From Candidatus Lernaella stagnicola (GTDB lineage Bacteria > Lernaellota > Lernaellaia > Lernaellales > Lernaellaceae): a DNA stretch of 64,000 bases. Of the stretch, positions 50,930 to 58,728 are shown piece after piece. Both the position numbers and the translations under genes were made by a program. The stretch covers positions 1 through 64,000 of the forward strand of contig JAVCCK010000019.1 in NCBI GenBank assembly GCA_030765525.1, read 5' to 3'. Below the pieces are notes generated by a model. That model saw only the letters and a list, made by a program, of their open reading frames with translations. It did not search any database and was not told the DNA's origin. Numbering within the stretch: the first letter of the stretch is position 1; every line of letters starts with the position of its first letter.

Positions 50930-52627
50930 CTAATTCGGAGCCGGAGCGCTTTGGTCCAGCGGCGACAACGGCGGCGCGACCGACGAAGGCGGCGGCCCCT
51001 GAGGTTCCACCGGTTTGCCCGGCGGGGTAAGCGCTTTGTCGCAGGCACCGCGGTTGACCCGATACAACACGACCGGTCCAACTTTCGCCGCCGGTTGCAG
51101 CAGCCAGGATTGGGCGGCCTCGCGCGACGGATCGTCCGTGCGATGCAGTCGAATGATGCGGTCGGTGCTGTCATACAGAAAAGCGGTTGCCGGAACGCGG
51201 CACAAGAAGGTCGTCAAATCGGCGCGGTAAAACCCCTGCCCCTTCTGTGACTGATCGTTGGAGGGGATGGAACGATCCTCGAAATACCAATCATAGTGAA
51301 TCAGGTGAGGATCTTCCAAACCGAAGGCCGGATTGTTGGTGGCAAAGAGCGTTCCCTCTCCGAACTCGGCGTGCAAGCGATCGACGGCGGCGGCTGATTC
51401 GGCGCGCGTCAACAGACGGCGGTCGCCCTGACTTTGCCAATCGTAGTAACGCCAATCCCGGGCAAAGGGCGGCGCCGCTTTCCATGCCAGACCGGTAAGC
51501 GCCAAAACGAGCACCAAGGCTCCCAATGCGCGACGCAAGCGCGGCCGCGGGCCCGGGTCGGTGACGGCGTCGGTCACCGCGACGAAAAGAGCGCCGAGCA
51601 ACAGCGGGGCGAAGGGCAGGAAATACCGCGCCTGTTCATCGCCGCGCCACGCGGTGAACACGAGGCATAAAACGAAAATCGCCAGCAGGACAAGCATGCG
51701 GCGCACTCGCACGGCGCGTTCGGGTTGGCGACGGTCGAAGGCGACGACCAAGGCCGCGACCGGCAAAAGCGGCGTAAAGAGAATCGGCAGTTCGGCCAGC
51801 CATTCCAGCGCCGCCGCCGCGGCGCGAAACACGATCGTGACCAGCACGAGGCCCGGACCGGCTTGGTCCACCCATTCCGGCGGCAATTGCAGCAAGATCG
51901 TGACAAGGTTGAACGCCGAATGGAACCCGGCGAGGAGAAGGCCGCCGCCGCCCCCGTCGCTACCCAGCGTGCCGAGTAGCTTCACTAAGAGAATGGGCAA
52001 AACAAACGCCGCCAACACGCGCCAGAGCAACGCGCGACGCGGGCGCCAACGTCGCTCGAACAACAGCAGCGCCAACGCCCCGATAAACAGGAAGAGTCCG
52101 AGGACCTTGACCAAGTAAGCCGCGGCCAGCCACAAACCTAAACGCACCGGTCGTGGCGGTCGCGCCGGGTCGGCGTCGGGGAACAACTCAGCCAGGGCCA
52201 TGGCGCCGCAAAAGGCAAAAGCGGCATCATGGTTGGCGAGCAACGCGGAAAACAGGAAGCGCGGAAAAACCAATAGGGCGGCGGCTGAAAACAGCGCGGC
52301 GTCCTCGCGTCGAAACAAACGCCAACTCAGCCGGTAGGCGCTCCAAACGAATCCCGCCGTAAACAACGCAGCCAGCACGTGTCCGGCGCGAAAGGCGGAA
52401 CCGAACAGCAGCGCCGCAGCCCGCAGCAACAGAACGTAGCCGACCGGCCGCTGCCGGGCTTCCCAATCCGCGTGGTCGGTGTCGACCAGGAACAGCCCGT
52501 CATGCTCCAACCCCCACGGCACATCGTGCACCCACAAATTGACCGCCAGCACGACGGCCATGCAGCCCAGAGCGGCGATCAGTACGTGCCGCCCGTAGCG
52601 CGGTCCCTGGTCACCGGCCGGCGGCAC
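50930..52627 (-). CDS. Multi-spanning GT-C-type glycosyltransferase (GT39/ArnT-like)
   Basis: 565 residues starting at GTG 52627, overlapping the stop of the upstream gene by 17 bp. About 10-12 hydrophobic helices are followed by a soluble periplasmic C-terminal domain. Near the N-terminus LVDTDHADWEARQRPVGY in the first outer loop carries the acidic residues expected in GT-C enzymes, and RHLFR-like charged loops follow. It would move a sugar from a polyprenyl-phosphate donor to a lipid, glycan or protein on the periplasmic face. The acceptor is not indicated. The last 30 residues are proline-rich. Confidence 0.75.
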   Translation of the reverse strand: MPPAGDQGPRYGRHVLIAALGCMAVVLAVNLWVHDVPWGLEHDGLFLVDTDHADWEARQRPVGYVLLLRAAALLFGSAFRAGHVLAALFTAGFVWSAYRLSWRLFRREDAALFSAAALLVFPRFLFSALLANHDAAFAFCGAMALAELFPDADPARPPRPVRLGLWLAAAYLVKVLGLFLFIGALALLLFERRWRPRRALLWRVLAAFVLPILLVKLLGTLGSDGGGGGLLLAGFHSAFNLVTILLQLPPEWVDQAGPGLVLVTIVFRAAAAALEWLAELPILFTPLLPVAALVVAFDRRQPERAVRVRRMLVLLAIFVLCLVFTAWRGDEQARYFLPFAPLLLGALFVAVTDAVTDPGPRPRLRRALGALVLVLALTGLAWKAAPPFARDWRYYDWQSQGDRRLLTRAESAAAVDRLHAEFGEGTLFATNNPAFGLEDPHLIHYDWYFEDRSIPSNDQSQKGQGFYRADLTTFLCRVPATAFLYDSTDRIIRLHRTDDPSREAAQSWLLQPAAKVGPVVLYRVNRGACDKALTPPGKPVEPQGPPPSSVAPPLSPLDQSAPAPN

Positions 52628-53426
52628 AGCGGAATCCTTGATCGGCGTTGGTTGCGTCCAAATCGGAATGCGAGCGATTGAAGGTCGTCAGCTTATCGGG
52701 GCTGGACATAAACGACCCGCCGCGCAGCACGTGGAGTCGGTCGATCCAAGGCACGGGCAATGTGAAGCGGTGCTCCTTGTACGCGTCGGGTTCGTATGGG
52801 TCGGCGACCCACTCGCGAATGTTACCGGCCATGTCCAGCGCGCCGTACACCGACCCGCCTTCGGGGAACGCGCCGACGGGTTGCGACTTGACCGGCAATC
52901 CCACGGTAGCGGCGCGGTCATTGACGCGATTCGTGTCGAATCCATCGCCCCACGGATAAGCCAGGCCGCCGGGACCGCGGGCCGCTTTTTCCCATTCAGC
53001 TTCGGTGGGCAAGCGTTTGCCTCGAGCACGGCAGTAGGCGTCGGCTTGTTCCCAGGTGACCGGGTACGCGGGGTGCTCGCCCAGTTCGGGTCGCAGCCCG
53101 GCTTCGGTCCACAGCGGCGGACCGGGCGGCGGAGCGTCTTGTTGTCGCAGGAAAGCGTCGAACTCAGCCGCGGTGACTTCCATGCAATCGATCCAAAAGA
53201 CGGGCAGCCATCGGCGGCGGATCGGCATTTGATCGGGGTTGTCGTTGCCGCCCATGACAAAGGAACCGGCTGATACCAGCACCATCCCCGCCCGCTCTCC
53301 CTGACCGTCGATTCGGGCCGGCAGGTCACCCGGCGCCGCGTGCACGCGCAGGATTTCGATCCAGTCCACGGCGGTCAACAACACCGGCACGGCGGCCAGG
53401 ATGAGAAAGGCAATCAGACGTTTCAC
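52611..53426 (-). CDS. SUMF1/formylglycine-generating-enzyme-like protein
   Basis: Starts at GTG 53426; 271 residues with an N-terminal hydrophobic segment (AFLILAAVPVLLTAV) that anchors or exports it. The SUMF1 fold is clear: VLVSAGSFVMGGNDN, WLPVFWIDCMEVTAAEFDAFL, YPVTWEQADAYCRARGKRLPTEAEWEKAARG, GNIREWVAD, LRGGSFMSS and the closing DQGFRCA. The C-x4-C redox pair of true formylglycine-generating enzymes is missing (the segment reads SFMSSPDKLTTFNRSH), so sulfatase activation is unlikely. Other SUMF1 proteins carry out oxidation or bind ligands. It is first in a run with the GT-C gene. Confidence 0.85.
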   Translation of the reverse strand: MKRLIAFLILAAVPVLLTAVDWIEILRVHAAPGDLPARIDGQGERAGMVLVSAGSFVMGGNDNPDQMPIRRRWLPVFWIDCMEVTAAEFDAFLRQQDAPPPGPPLWTEAGLRPELGEHPAYPVTWEQADAYCRARGKRLPTEAEWEKAARGPGGLAYPWGDGFDTNRVNDRAATVGLPVKSQPVGAFPEGGSVYGALDMAGNIREWVADPYEPDAYKEHRFTLPVPWIDRLHVLRGGSFMSSPDKLTTFNRSHSDLDATNADQGFRCAAGR

Positions 53427-53469
53427 GTGGGTGGACCCGTCCTGCTTGGTTTGGTGGTTATGTGTGATG

Positions 53470-53497
53470 ATTATAAACCCGACGCGCTCGGTCGCAA
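53470..53497 (-). promoter_or_regulatory. Promoter of the SUMF1-like/GT-C run
   Basis: On the minus strand TTGCGA, 16 bp, TATAAT (a perfect -10 box), about 45 bp before the GTG at 53426. It is divergent from the promoter of the Cys-rich lipoprotein gene. Confidence 0.5.
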
Positions 53498-53516
53498 CGG
53501 CATCTGTGTGCTTACC

Positions 53517-53545
53517 TTGCAAGGCGGGGCATAACTATCTATTTT
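53517..53545 (+). promoter_or_regulatory. Promoter of the Cys-rich lipoprotein gene
   Basis: TTGCAA, 17 bp, TATTTT. The predicted start would be about 24 nt before the TTG at 53576, followed by a near-perfect AGGAGGT ribosome site. Confidence 0.45.
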
Positions 53546-53575
53546 GAGGCGCAACGCAATGCAGGAGGTATCACG

Positions 53576-54007
53576 TTGAAACGCACGCGATTTGTTTTTG
53601 TGGTCATGGCGTTGGCGTTCGGTTTGATATTCTTTGCGGGCTGTACGGAAAAATCATCGACGCCCACCGGACAACCGCAACCGCCCGGCGTGGGGGCGGG
53701 GCCGGGAAGCCCACCACCGCCGCCGGGAGGAGTGCCGGCGACGACGCCTCCCGAAGAGTTAAAGATGCAACACCCGCTGAAAGGCGATGCGTGCATGCAG
53801 CTTTGCGGCCGGCTATGTCCCTTTGTCACCAAGTGCCGTTACAACGATTACAAGAAAGCCGATGTGTGCGTAAGCGACTGCAAGGAAGCCTGCAAAGCAG
53901 ACAAGATTCCCACCAAATATCAGGACTGCGAGCAGCATAAGGACGACTGTGCGCAACTGGAAGCCTGCTTGAAGAAGGCCGACGAGGAAGACCGCGTCAC
54001 CAAGTGA
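53576..54007 (+). CDS. Small Cys-rich lipoprotein
   Basis: TTG start 53576 with AGGAGGT at good spacing; 143 residues. The signal ends in FAGC (Cys22), followed by a Pro/Gly linker (about 28-60). The rest is a helical region with ten Cys: CMQLCGRLCPFVTKC, CVSDCKEAC, DCEQHKDDC and EAC, with CxxxC spacing on helices. Such a pattern could form helical hairpins joined by disulfides, as in some myxobacterial envelope proteins. I do not recognise a named family. No oxidoreductase gene lies near. It has its own promoter and no partner. Confidence 0.85.
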   Translation: MKRTRFVFVVMALAFGLIFFAGCTEKSSTPTGQPQPPGVGAGPGSPPPPPGGVPATTPPEELKMQHPLKGDACMQLCGRLCPFVTKCRYNDYKKADVCVSDCKEACKADKIPTKYQDCEQHKDDCAQLEACLKKADEEDRVTK

Positions 54008-54027
54008 GGCGGCGACCGGCGCAGATA

Positions 54028-54057
54028 TTGATGCGGGGGGCGAGTCTCTGCTACAGT
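54028..54057 (+). promoter_or_regulatory. Putative promoter of the P-loop kinase/hydrolase pair
   Basis: TTGATG, 18 bp, TACAGT, about 53 bp before the ATG at 54111. Confidence 0.4.
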
Positions 54058-54110
54058 CGCCTGCCCGTTAGCGGCACACTCTCATACGTCATCGGTTTGG
54101 AGCGAGAGAA

Positions 54111-54617
54111 ATGATCGTCGTTTGTTACGGCTTGCCCGGCACGGGTAAAACGACCGTCGGTCGCGCCCTGGCCCGCCAACTGGACTGTCCTTCGCTGGGC
54201 ACGGACGTGGTGCGGCGCCGCATCCTGCCCAATCCAACCTATACCTTCGAAGAGCGCGCGATGATTTACCGGGCGCTGTTTTACATCATCGAATTGGTGC
54301 ACGAATACGGCATTGACGTGGTGATCGACAGTACTTTCACGCGCAATATGCTGCGCAAGCAAATCGTGGAACTGGCCGGCCGCATCGACACGCCGCTGTT
54401 TTTCGTGGAATGCCAATGCGACCGGGAGACGGCGATCTCGCGCATTCGCACACGCTTTAGTCCCGAGTCCGACGCCCGCGCGGAAACTTACGACCAACTC
54501 ATGGAAAACTGGGATGCGAATCCGTATCCCTTTCTGGCCATCGATACGTTGCAGCCGGTGGAGAAGAACATCGCGCTGATCAAGAAGCACATCACCAGCA
54601 CATTGTCGAAACGATAA
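54111..54617 (+). CDS. Small P-loop kinase
   Basis: 168 residues. The Walker A motif GLPGTGKTT at 7-15 is followed by the DVVRRRI segment typical of zeta-toxin-like/gluconate-kinase-like AAA_33 proteins, then VVIDSTF (Walker B-type) and a lid region with RIRTRFSPES. It should transfer phosphate from ATP to a small molecule or nucleotide. The phosphorylated compound is not apparent. There is no antitoxin, so a zeta toxin is unlikely. A hydrolase lipoprotein gene follows after 18 bp. Confidence 0.82.
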   Translation: MIVVCYGLPGTGKTTVGRALARQLDCPSLGTDVVRRRILPNPTYTFEERAMIYRALFYIIELVHEYGIDVVIDSTFTRNMLRKQIVELAGRIDTPLFFVECQCDRETAISRIRTRFSPESDARAETYDQLMENWDANPYPFLAIDTLQPVEKNIALIKKHITSTLSKR

Positions 54618-54635
54618 TTCCTGTCGAGGAACAAC

Positions 54636-55574
54636 ATGCACTACCTCCCGCGCTCTTTGGTTCGTCTGCTCATTCTCACGGTGGCGATTTCTCTGGTTGG
54701 TTGTTTGGCCGACAGCAAGGTCGCCGACAAGGAATGGAACGCCTACGTCGGCCCGCACCGGCACGATCTTGCCTTGGACGGCTACAAGCTCCACTACATC
54801 GACATCGGACGCGGCGAGCCGGTCTTTTTGCTGCACGGCTTCGCCGCCAACACGTATTCGTGGAAACGAAATGCGCAACCGATTGTCGACGCGGGTTTCC
54901 GGGTGATCCTGGTCGACCTGCCGGGGCAAGGCTTTTCCGGTGTCCCGCCCAAAAATTACGCTGCAAGCGTGGAGAATATTGCCGGCGCGGTGCTGCAATT
55001 GGCGGATCACCTAAAACTCGATAAGTTCAACGTCGTGGGCGTTTCGATGGGCGGCGGGCTGACACTGTACCTGACTTGGAAACACCCCGACCGCATCAAG
55101 CGCTCCGTCGTCTTGGACCCGGCAAGTTTCGACCAGGAAGTCCCCCTCGTCCTGCGAATGCTCACCACGCCGGGTCTCGGCGCCGTCCTGGCCGAGGTAA
55201 ACGGTCGCTGGACGGTGGAAAACTCGCTGAAAAAAATCACCGTGCAGCGCGATTTCCTGACCAAGACCTTCGTGGATGAATACACGCGGCCGCTTACCAA
55301 GCCCGGTTTCAACCAGTTCATACGCCGGTTGATGAGCGATTTCTTCTCGCCCGAGTTCGCGCGCATGGTCGCCAACTACGACACGATCAAGCGCCCCATG
55401 CTGATCATTTGGGGCAAGCAGGACCCGTGGATCCCGCTGGAATTCGGCGAACGCCTGCACGCGCTGGTGCCCGATTCGGAATTGCTGGTGATCGACGACT
55501 GCGGTCACATGGTGCAGGCCGAACGGCCCGAGGTGGTCAACCCGGCCGTCATCGACTTCTTAAGCGGCAAGTGA
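54636..55574 (+). CDS. Alpha/beta-hydrolase lipoprotein
   Basis: 312 residues. The signal ends in LVGC (Cys23). There is no Asp tether. The core has the oxyanion motif LLHGFAAN, the DLPGQGFSG segment, the nucleophile in GVSMGGG (about residue 135), Asp in WGKQDPWIP and His in DDCGHMVQ, all intact. It belongs to the haloalkane dehalogenase/epoxide hydrolase/lipase-like branch. It probably works as an esterase or lipase in the envelope. It is 18 bp from the P-loop kinase and convergent with the next gene, 1 bp apart. Confidence 0.85.
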   Translation: MHYLPRSLVRLLILTVAISLVGCLADSKVADKEWNAYVGPHRHDLALDGYKLHYIDIGRGEPVFLLHGFAANTYSWKRNAQPIVDAGFRVILVDLPGQGFSGVPPKNYAASVENIAGAVLQLADHLKLDKFNVVGVSMGGGLTLYLTWKHPDRIKRSVVLDPASFDQEVPLVLRMLTTPGLGAVLAEVNGRWTVENSLKKITVQRDFLTKTFVDEYTRPLTKPGFNQFIRRLMSDFFSPEFARMVANYDTIKRPMLIIWGKQDPWIPLEFGERLHALVPDSELLVIDDCGHMVQAERPEVVNPAVIDFLSGK

Positions 55575-55575
55575 T

Positions 55576-56190
55576 CTATTTCAATTTCCTGAAAATGCGA
55601 TCGTTGTACGCGGCGTCGGCGGCCAATTCGGCGCCCCAGTCCCGGGCCACGCGCGGCGAGTCGCGGAAATCCTCGTAGAGTTGACGCGCCAGTTCGGTGC
55701 GGCTGATTCCCGTCGGCGCCACCCGAATATCGTATTCGGCCATGCTGAGGTCGAAATCGGTATTCAACACCGTCTCGGAATCGATCTCGTAAGCCTTGAG
55801 CGCCGCGTTGATGCGTTCGGGCGTCGTACGGAAGCGGCGTCCTAAATCGTGGATGTTTTGCGGGCGGTAGCCGTCGGCCGCCGTCAGCCCAAGATGATAG
55901 GCCGCGAAAAGCGCGAAGGGATCGATGCCGTCGATGAGTTTGTAGTCCCGCCGCGGCGGCACCACACCCTTGCGTTTGCCGGCCGCGCTCCCACGCGGTT
56001 TATCCGACAAGTTGGTGTCGGTCATCGCCTCGTGATCGATATAGGCCGACATGTCTTTCTTTCCGACCGGCGGTGCGGGCGGCGCTTTCTCGCCCACGGG
56101 CGGCGCGGTCAGATCTTTCGTCTCGACCGCCGGCGCGGGCGGCTCTTTCTTCTTGCGGCGTCGCACGACGCGGGATTTGCTGTCGGACAT
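55576..56190 (-). CDS. Conserved-looking hypothetical with a Pro-rich N-terminus
   Basis: 204 residues with GGGGGGGG before the ATG. The first 75 residues are low-complexity (RRRKKKEPPAPAVE, APPVG repeats). A compact helical domain follows (about 80-204), with YKLIDGIDPFALFAAYHLGLTAADGY and FRTTPERINAALKAYEIDSETVL. The region around 110-130 has a helix-turn-helix flavour. No signal peptide. I do not recognise a family. It could be a DNA-binding or scaffold protein. Strand and spacing show that it is a separate transcription unit. Confidence 0.6.
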   Translation of the reverse strand: MSDSKSRVVRRRKKKEPPAPAVETKDLTAPPVGEKAPPAPPVGKKDMSAYIDHEAMTDTNLSDKPRGSAAGKRKGVVPPRRDYKLIDGIDPFALFAAYHLGLTAADGYRPQNIHDLGRRFRTTPERINAALKAYEIDSETVLNTDFDLSMAEYDIRVAPTGISRTELARQLYEDFRDSPRVARDWGAELAADAAYNDRIFRKLK

Positions 56191-56255
56191 GATTCCCCCC
56201 CCGGTTTTCGGCGCTCACGACTGTAAGCTAGCACGCGCCGTATCGCAAGAAAACA

Positions 56256-56283
56256 TTGACCGCCGCCGGTTCGAGCTTACAAT
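56256..56283 (+). promoter_or_regulatory. Strong sigma-70-like promoter of the amidohydrolase/LysE pair
   Basis: TTGACC, 16 bp, TACAAT, with a predicted start about 25 nt before the ATG at 56317. Nothing else is seen in the divergent gap 56191-56316. Confidence 0.65.
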
Positions 56284-56316
56284 GATGGTTTCATCGCGGC
56301 GCAGCCGGGAGAAAGC

Positions 56317-57915
56317 ATGAATCACCTCTTGTACAACGCCGATGTCTACAACGTGGACGAACATCAGCCCCACGCGGTCGCGGTCGCCATCGCCGATGAA
56401 ACCATCATCGCCGTGGGGTCCGAAAGCGAATGCCGCCGGGCGCTCGGTCGCGTTGACGAGACGCACGATTTGCGGGGCGCGGCGTTGCTGCCCGGTTTTA
56501 TCGACACGCATATGCACCCCACGGTGCTGATCTATTACGACATGAACCTTAACCTGCGCGGCGCGGGCACGATGGCCGAGGTGCAGGACAAGCTGCGCGT
56601 CATCGCGGCCGAAAAGGGACCGGACGAGTGGATCGTCGGCCTCGACTTCGACGAAGCGAACCTGGACGAACCCCGCCTGCCGACCCGCCACGATCTCGAT
56701 GTCGCCTGCCCCGACCGGCCGGTGCTGCTGATCAAGCATGACGGACACACCGTGATCGCCAACACCGAGGCCATCAGCCGCTGCGGCGTCACCGCCGAGA
56801 CCCCCGACCCACCGGGAGGGCGGATCGACCGCGAGCCGTCGGGCTTTCCCGCGGGACCCTTCCGGGAAAATGCCGCCACGATAGCTAAGGCCGGCGCGCC
56901 CCTTCCGGCGGTCGAATCGCTGGTCGAGGGGGCGCGGCACACCTTCGGTCGCTTGGCGGCGGCGGGCATCACGTCGATCGGCGCGGTGCTGCAAACCGAC
57001 GATTACGGCCCGGCCGGGGAAGCCGGGGCGATGGACGTGATGGGCCTTTCCATGCTGCTTGGCGAGGCGGCGCCGCTAAACGTTTACGGCCTGCTTTTTG
57101 CCGATTCGCTCGCGAAGATCGAAGTCGCGCGGCAGTCGCCGTTGCACCGGGAAGAGCGCGGCGGGCACTACCTCGGCGCACTCAAGATCATCGTGGACGG
57201 CACCCTCGGTTCGCGCACGGCGTACATGACCGAGCCCTTCGCCGACGCGCCCGAGCGAAGCGGCTTTCTGCTGTGCGACGAAGAGGAAATCGTCGGCCGC
57301 ATGCGTTTGGCCCACGTCGGCGGCCTGCAAATCGCGGCGCACGCCATCGGCGACCGCGCGGTGGCGCTATGTTTGGACGTCATCGAGAAACTGCAGCGCG
57401 AACATCCGCGACCTGACGCGCGTCACCGCATCGAGCACGCCTCGCTGCTGAATCCGGAATTGATCGCCCGAATGGCGCGGCTGGGCGTCTTGGTTTCAAC
57501 TCAGCCGATGTTCATTCATTCGGAAAAGCACTGGCTGGAAAAATGCCTCGGACCCGAACGCGCCCGATGGGTCTATCCGCTGCGGGCCTTGGTCGACGCG
57601 GGCGTGCGCGTGGCCGGCGCTTCGGATGCCCCGGTGGAATCCATCGACGTGCTGGGCGCCCTGTCTTGCTGCGTGACCCGGGAAGGTTTTCAAACGCAAC
57701 AAGGCCTGACGGCCGCCGAAGCGATTCGCATGTACACGATCGACGCGGCGTATCTGCAGGGCGAGGAGCGAGTCAAGGGAAGCATCACGCCGGGCAAGCG
57801 CGCCGACCTGGTCGTGCTGGACCAAAATCCGACCGCCGTTCCTCCCGAGCACATTGCCGACCTGCGGGTGCTGCGAACGATGTGCGGCGGCCGATTCACT
57901 TTTACGGCGACGTAG
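56317..57915 (+). CDS. Amidohydrolase-family enzyme (YtcJ-like)
   Basis: 532 residues with GGGAG before the ATG. The metal-site motif PGFIDTHMHPT (about 60-70), DFDEANL (about 108), the Lys-containing LGALKIIVDGTLGSRTAYM, HAIGD and the final ASDAPVE mark the amidohydrolase superfamily branch with a split active site, as in YtcJ and N-substituted formamide deformylases. No signal peptide. The substrate is not evident. The LysE gene begins 10 bp after the stop, so the pair may take in and process or expel the same compound. Confidence 0.85.
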   Translation: MNHLLYNADVYNVDEHQPHAVAVAIADETIIAVGSESECRRALGRVDETHDLRGAALLPGFIDTHMHPTVLIYYDMNLNLRGAGTMAEVQDKLRVIAAEKGPDEWIVGLDFDEANLDEPRLPTRHDLDVACPDRPVLLIKHDGHTVIANTEAISRCGVTAETPDPPGGRIDREPSGFPAGPFRENAATIAKAGAPLPAVESLVEGARHTFGRLAAAGITSIGAVLQTDDYGPAGEAGAMDVMGLSMLLGEAAPLNVYGLLFADSLAKIEVARQSPLHREERGGHYLGALKIIVDGTLGSRTAYMTEPFADAPERSGFLLCDEEEIVGRMRLAHVGGLQIAAHAIGDRAVALCLDVIEKLQREHPRPDARHRIEHASLLNPELIARMARLGVLVSTQPMFIHSEKHWLEKCLGPERARWVYPLRALVDAGVRVAGASDAPVESIDVLGALSCCVTREGFQTQQGLTAAEAIRMYTIDAAYLQGEERVKGSITPGKRADLVVLDQNPTAVPPEHIADLRVLRTMCGGRFTFTAT

Positions 57916-57925
57916 CGAGAACGTC

Positions 57926-58576
57926 ATGGAACTGGTGCTCAAGCTGGCGGGCTTATTTTTCACTTCCTTCGTGATCGGATTTTCCGGCGCGATCATGCCG
58001 GGTCCACTACTTACGGTGACCCTCGCCGAAACCCCCCGTCGCGGTGCATGGACCGGGCCGTTGATGGTGTTGGGGCACGCCATGTTGGAAGGCGGCTTGG
58101 TCGCCGCGATAGCGCTTGGTTTGGCGTCGTTTCTGCAAAACGAGCTCGTCATCGGCCTGATTGCCCTGGCCGGCGGCGGGATGTTGTTTTGGATGGGCCA
58201 GGCGATGCTGCGTTCGGCGCCGCACCTTTCGCTCGAGCCGGAATCGGCGGTACCGGAGAAGCGCCTGCATCCGATCGTATCAGGAATTTTAGCTTCGATT
58301 TCAAACCCTTACTGGACCCTCTGGTGGGCGACGATCGGCTTTTCTTACATCGTCATTGGGTTGGAATTCGGCGTGATTGGGGTCGTGGTCTTTTTCTTGG
58401 GCCATATTTTGGCCGATTTGGTGTGGTATTCGCTTATCAGCGTCGGACTAACAAAGGGAAAGCGCTTGATGGGCGATCGCTTCTATCGAGGATTGCTGGC
58501 TTTTTGCGGCGTGGCGTTGATCGGATTTGGGCTCTGGTTTGTCGTGACCGGCGTTCGTTACGTGAATTTCTTCTGA
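57926..58576 (+). CDS. LysE-family exporter
   Basis: ATG 57926, 216 residues. Six hydrophobic helices with the family motif GFSGAIMPGPLLTVTLAET (about residues 19-37) and the conserved SISNPYW in the middle. LysE transporters export amino acids or related small molecules. Its frame opens earlier, but only inside the amidohydrolase gene, so this start is favoured. It is the second gene of the pair with the amidohydrolase. Confidence 0.88.
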   Translation: MELVLKLAGLFFTSFVIGFSGAIMPGPLLTVTLAETPRRGAWTGPLMVLGHAMLEGGLVAAIALGLASFLQNELVIGLIALAGGGMLFWMGQAMLRSAPHLSLEPESAVPEKRLHPIVSGILASISNPYWTLWWATIGFSYIVIGLEFGVIGVVVFFLGHILADLVWYSLISVGLTKGKRLMGDRFYRGLLAFCGVALIGFGLWFVVTGVRYVNFF

Positions 58577-58668
58577 CCCATAACCTCTTCTTGTTGAATT
58601 GTCCCAATAAGAACTATTACGAATAGGCCTTGTGGATTGGAACGGAAAGACTTATTGTTTACACGAAC

Positions 58669-58682
58669 TGAATGGTCATTCA
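58669..58682. promoter_or_regulatory. 14-bp perfect palindrome upstream of the alpha/beta-hydrolase gene
   Basis: TGAATG-GT-CATTCA lies about 45 bp before the ATG at 58729. It could be an operator. The gap 58577-58728 shows no promoter I can defend. Confidence 0.3.
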
Positions 58683-58728
58683 TTCGCGTAGTCGGGTCAA
58701 ACAACGTGAGGAAAGGGAACCAGATCAT

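Noticed and set aside
52611-53426. Sulfatase-activating formylglycine-generating enzyme
   Set aside because: The SUMF1 fold is present but the essential C-x4-C pair is absent and no sulfatase gene is in the window.
54111-54617. Zeta-type toxin
   Set aside because: The P-loop and DVVRRRI segment fit, but there is no antitoxin gene and the fold is shared by harmless small-molecule kinases.
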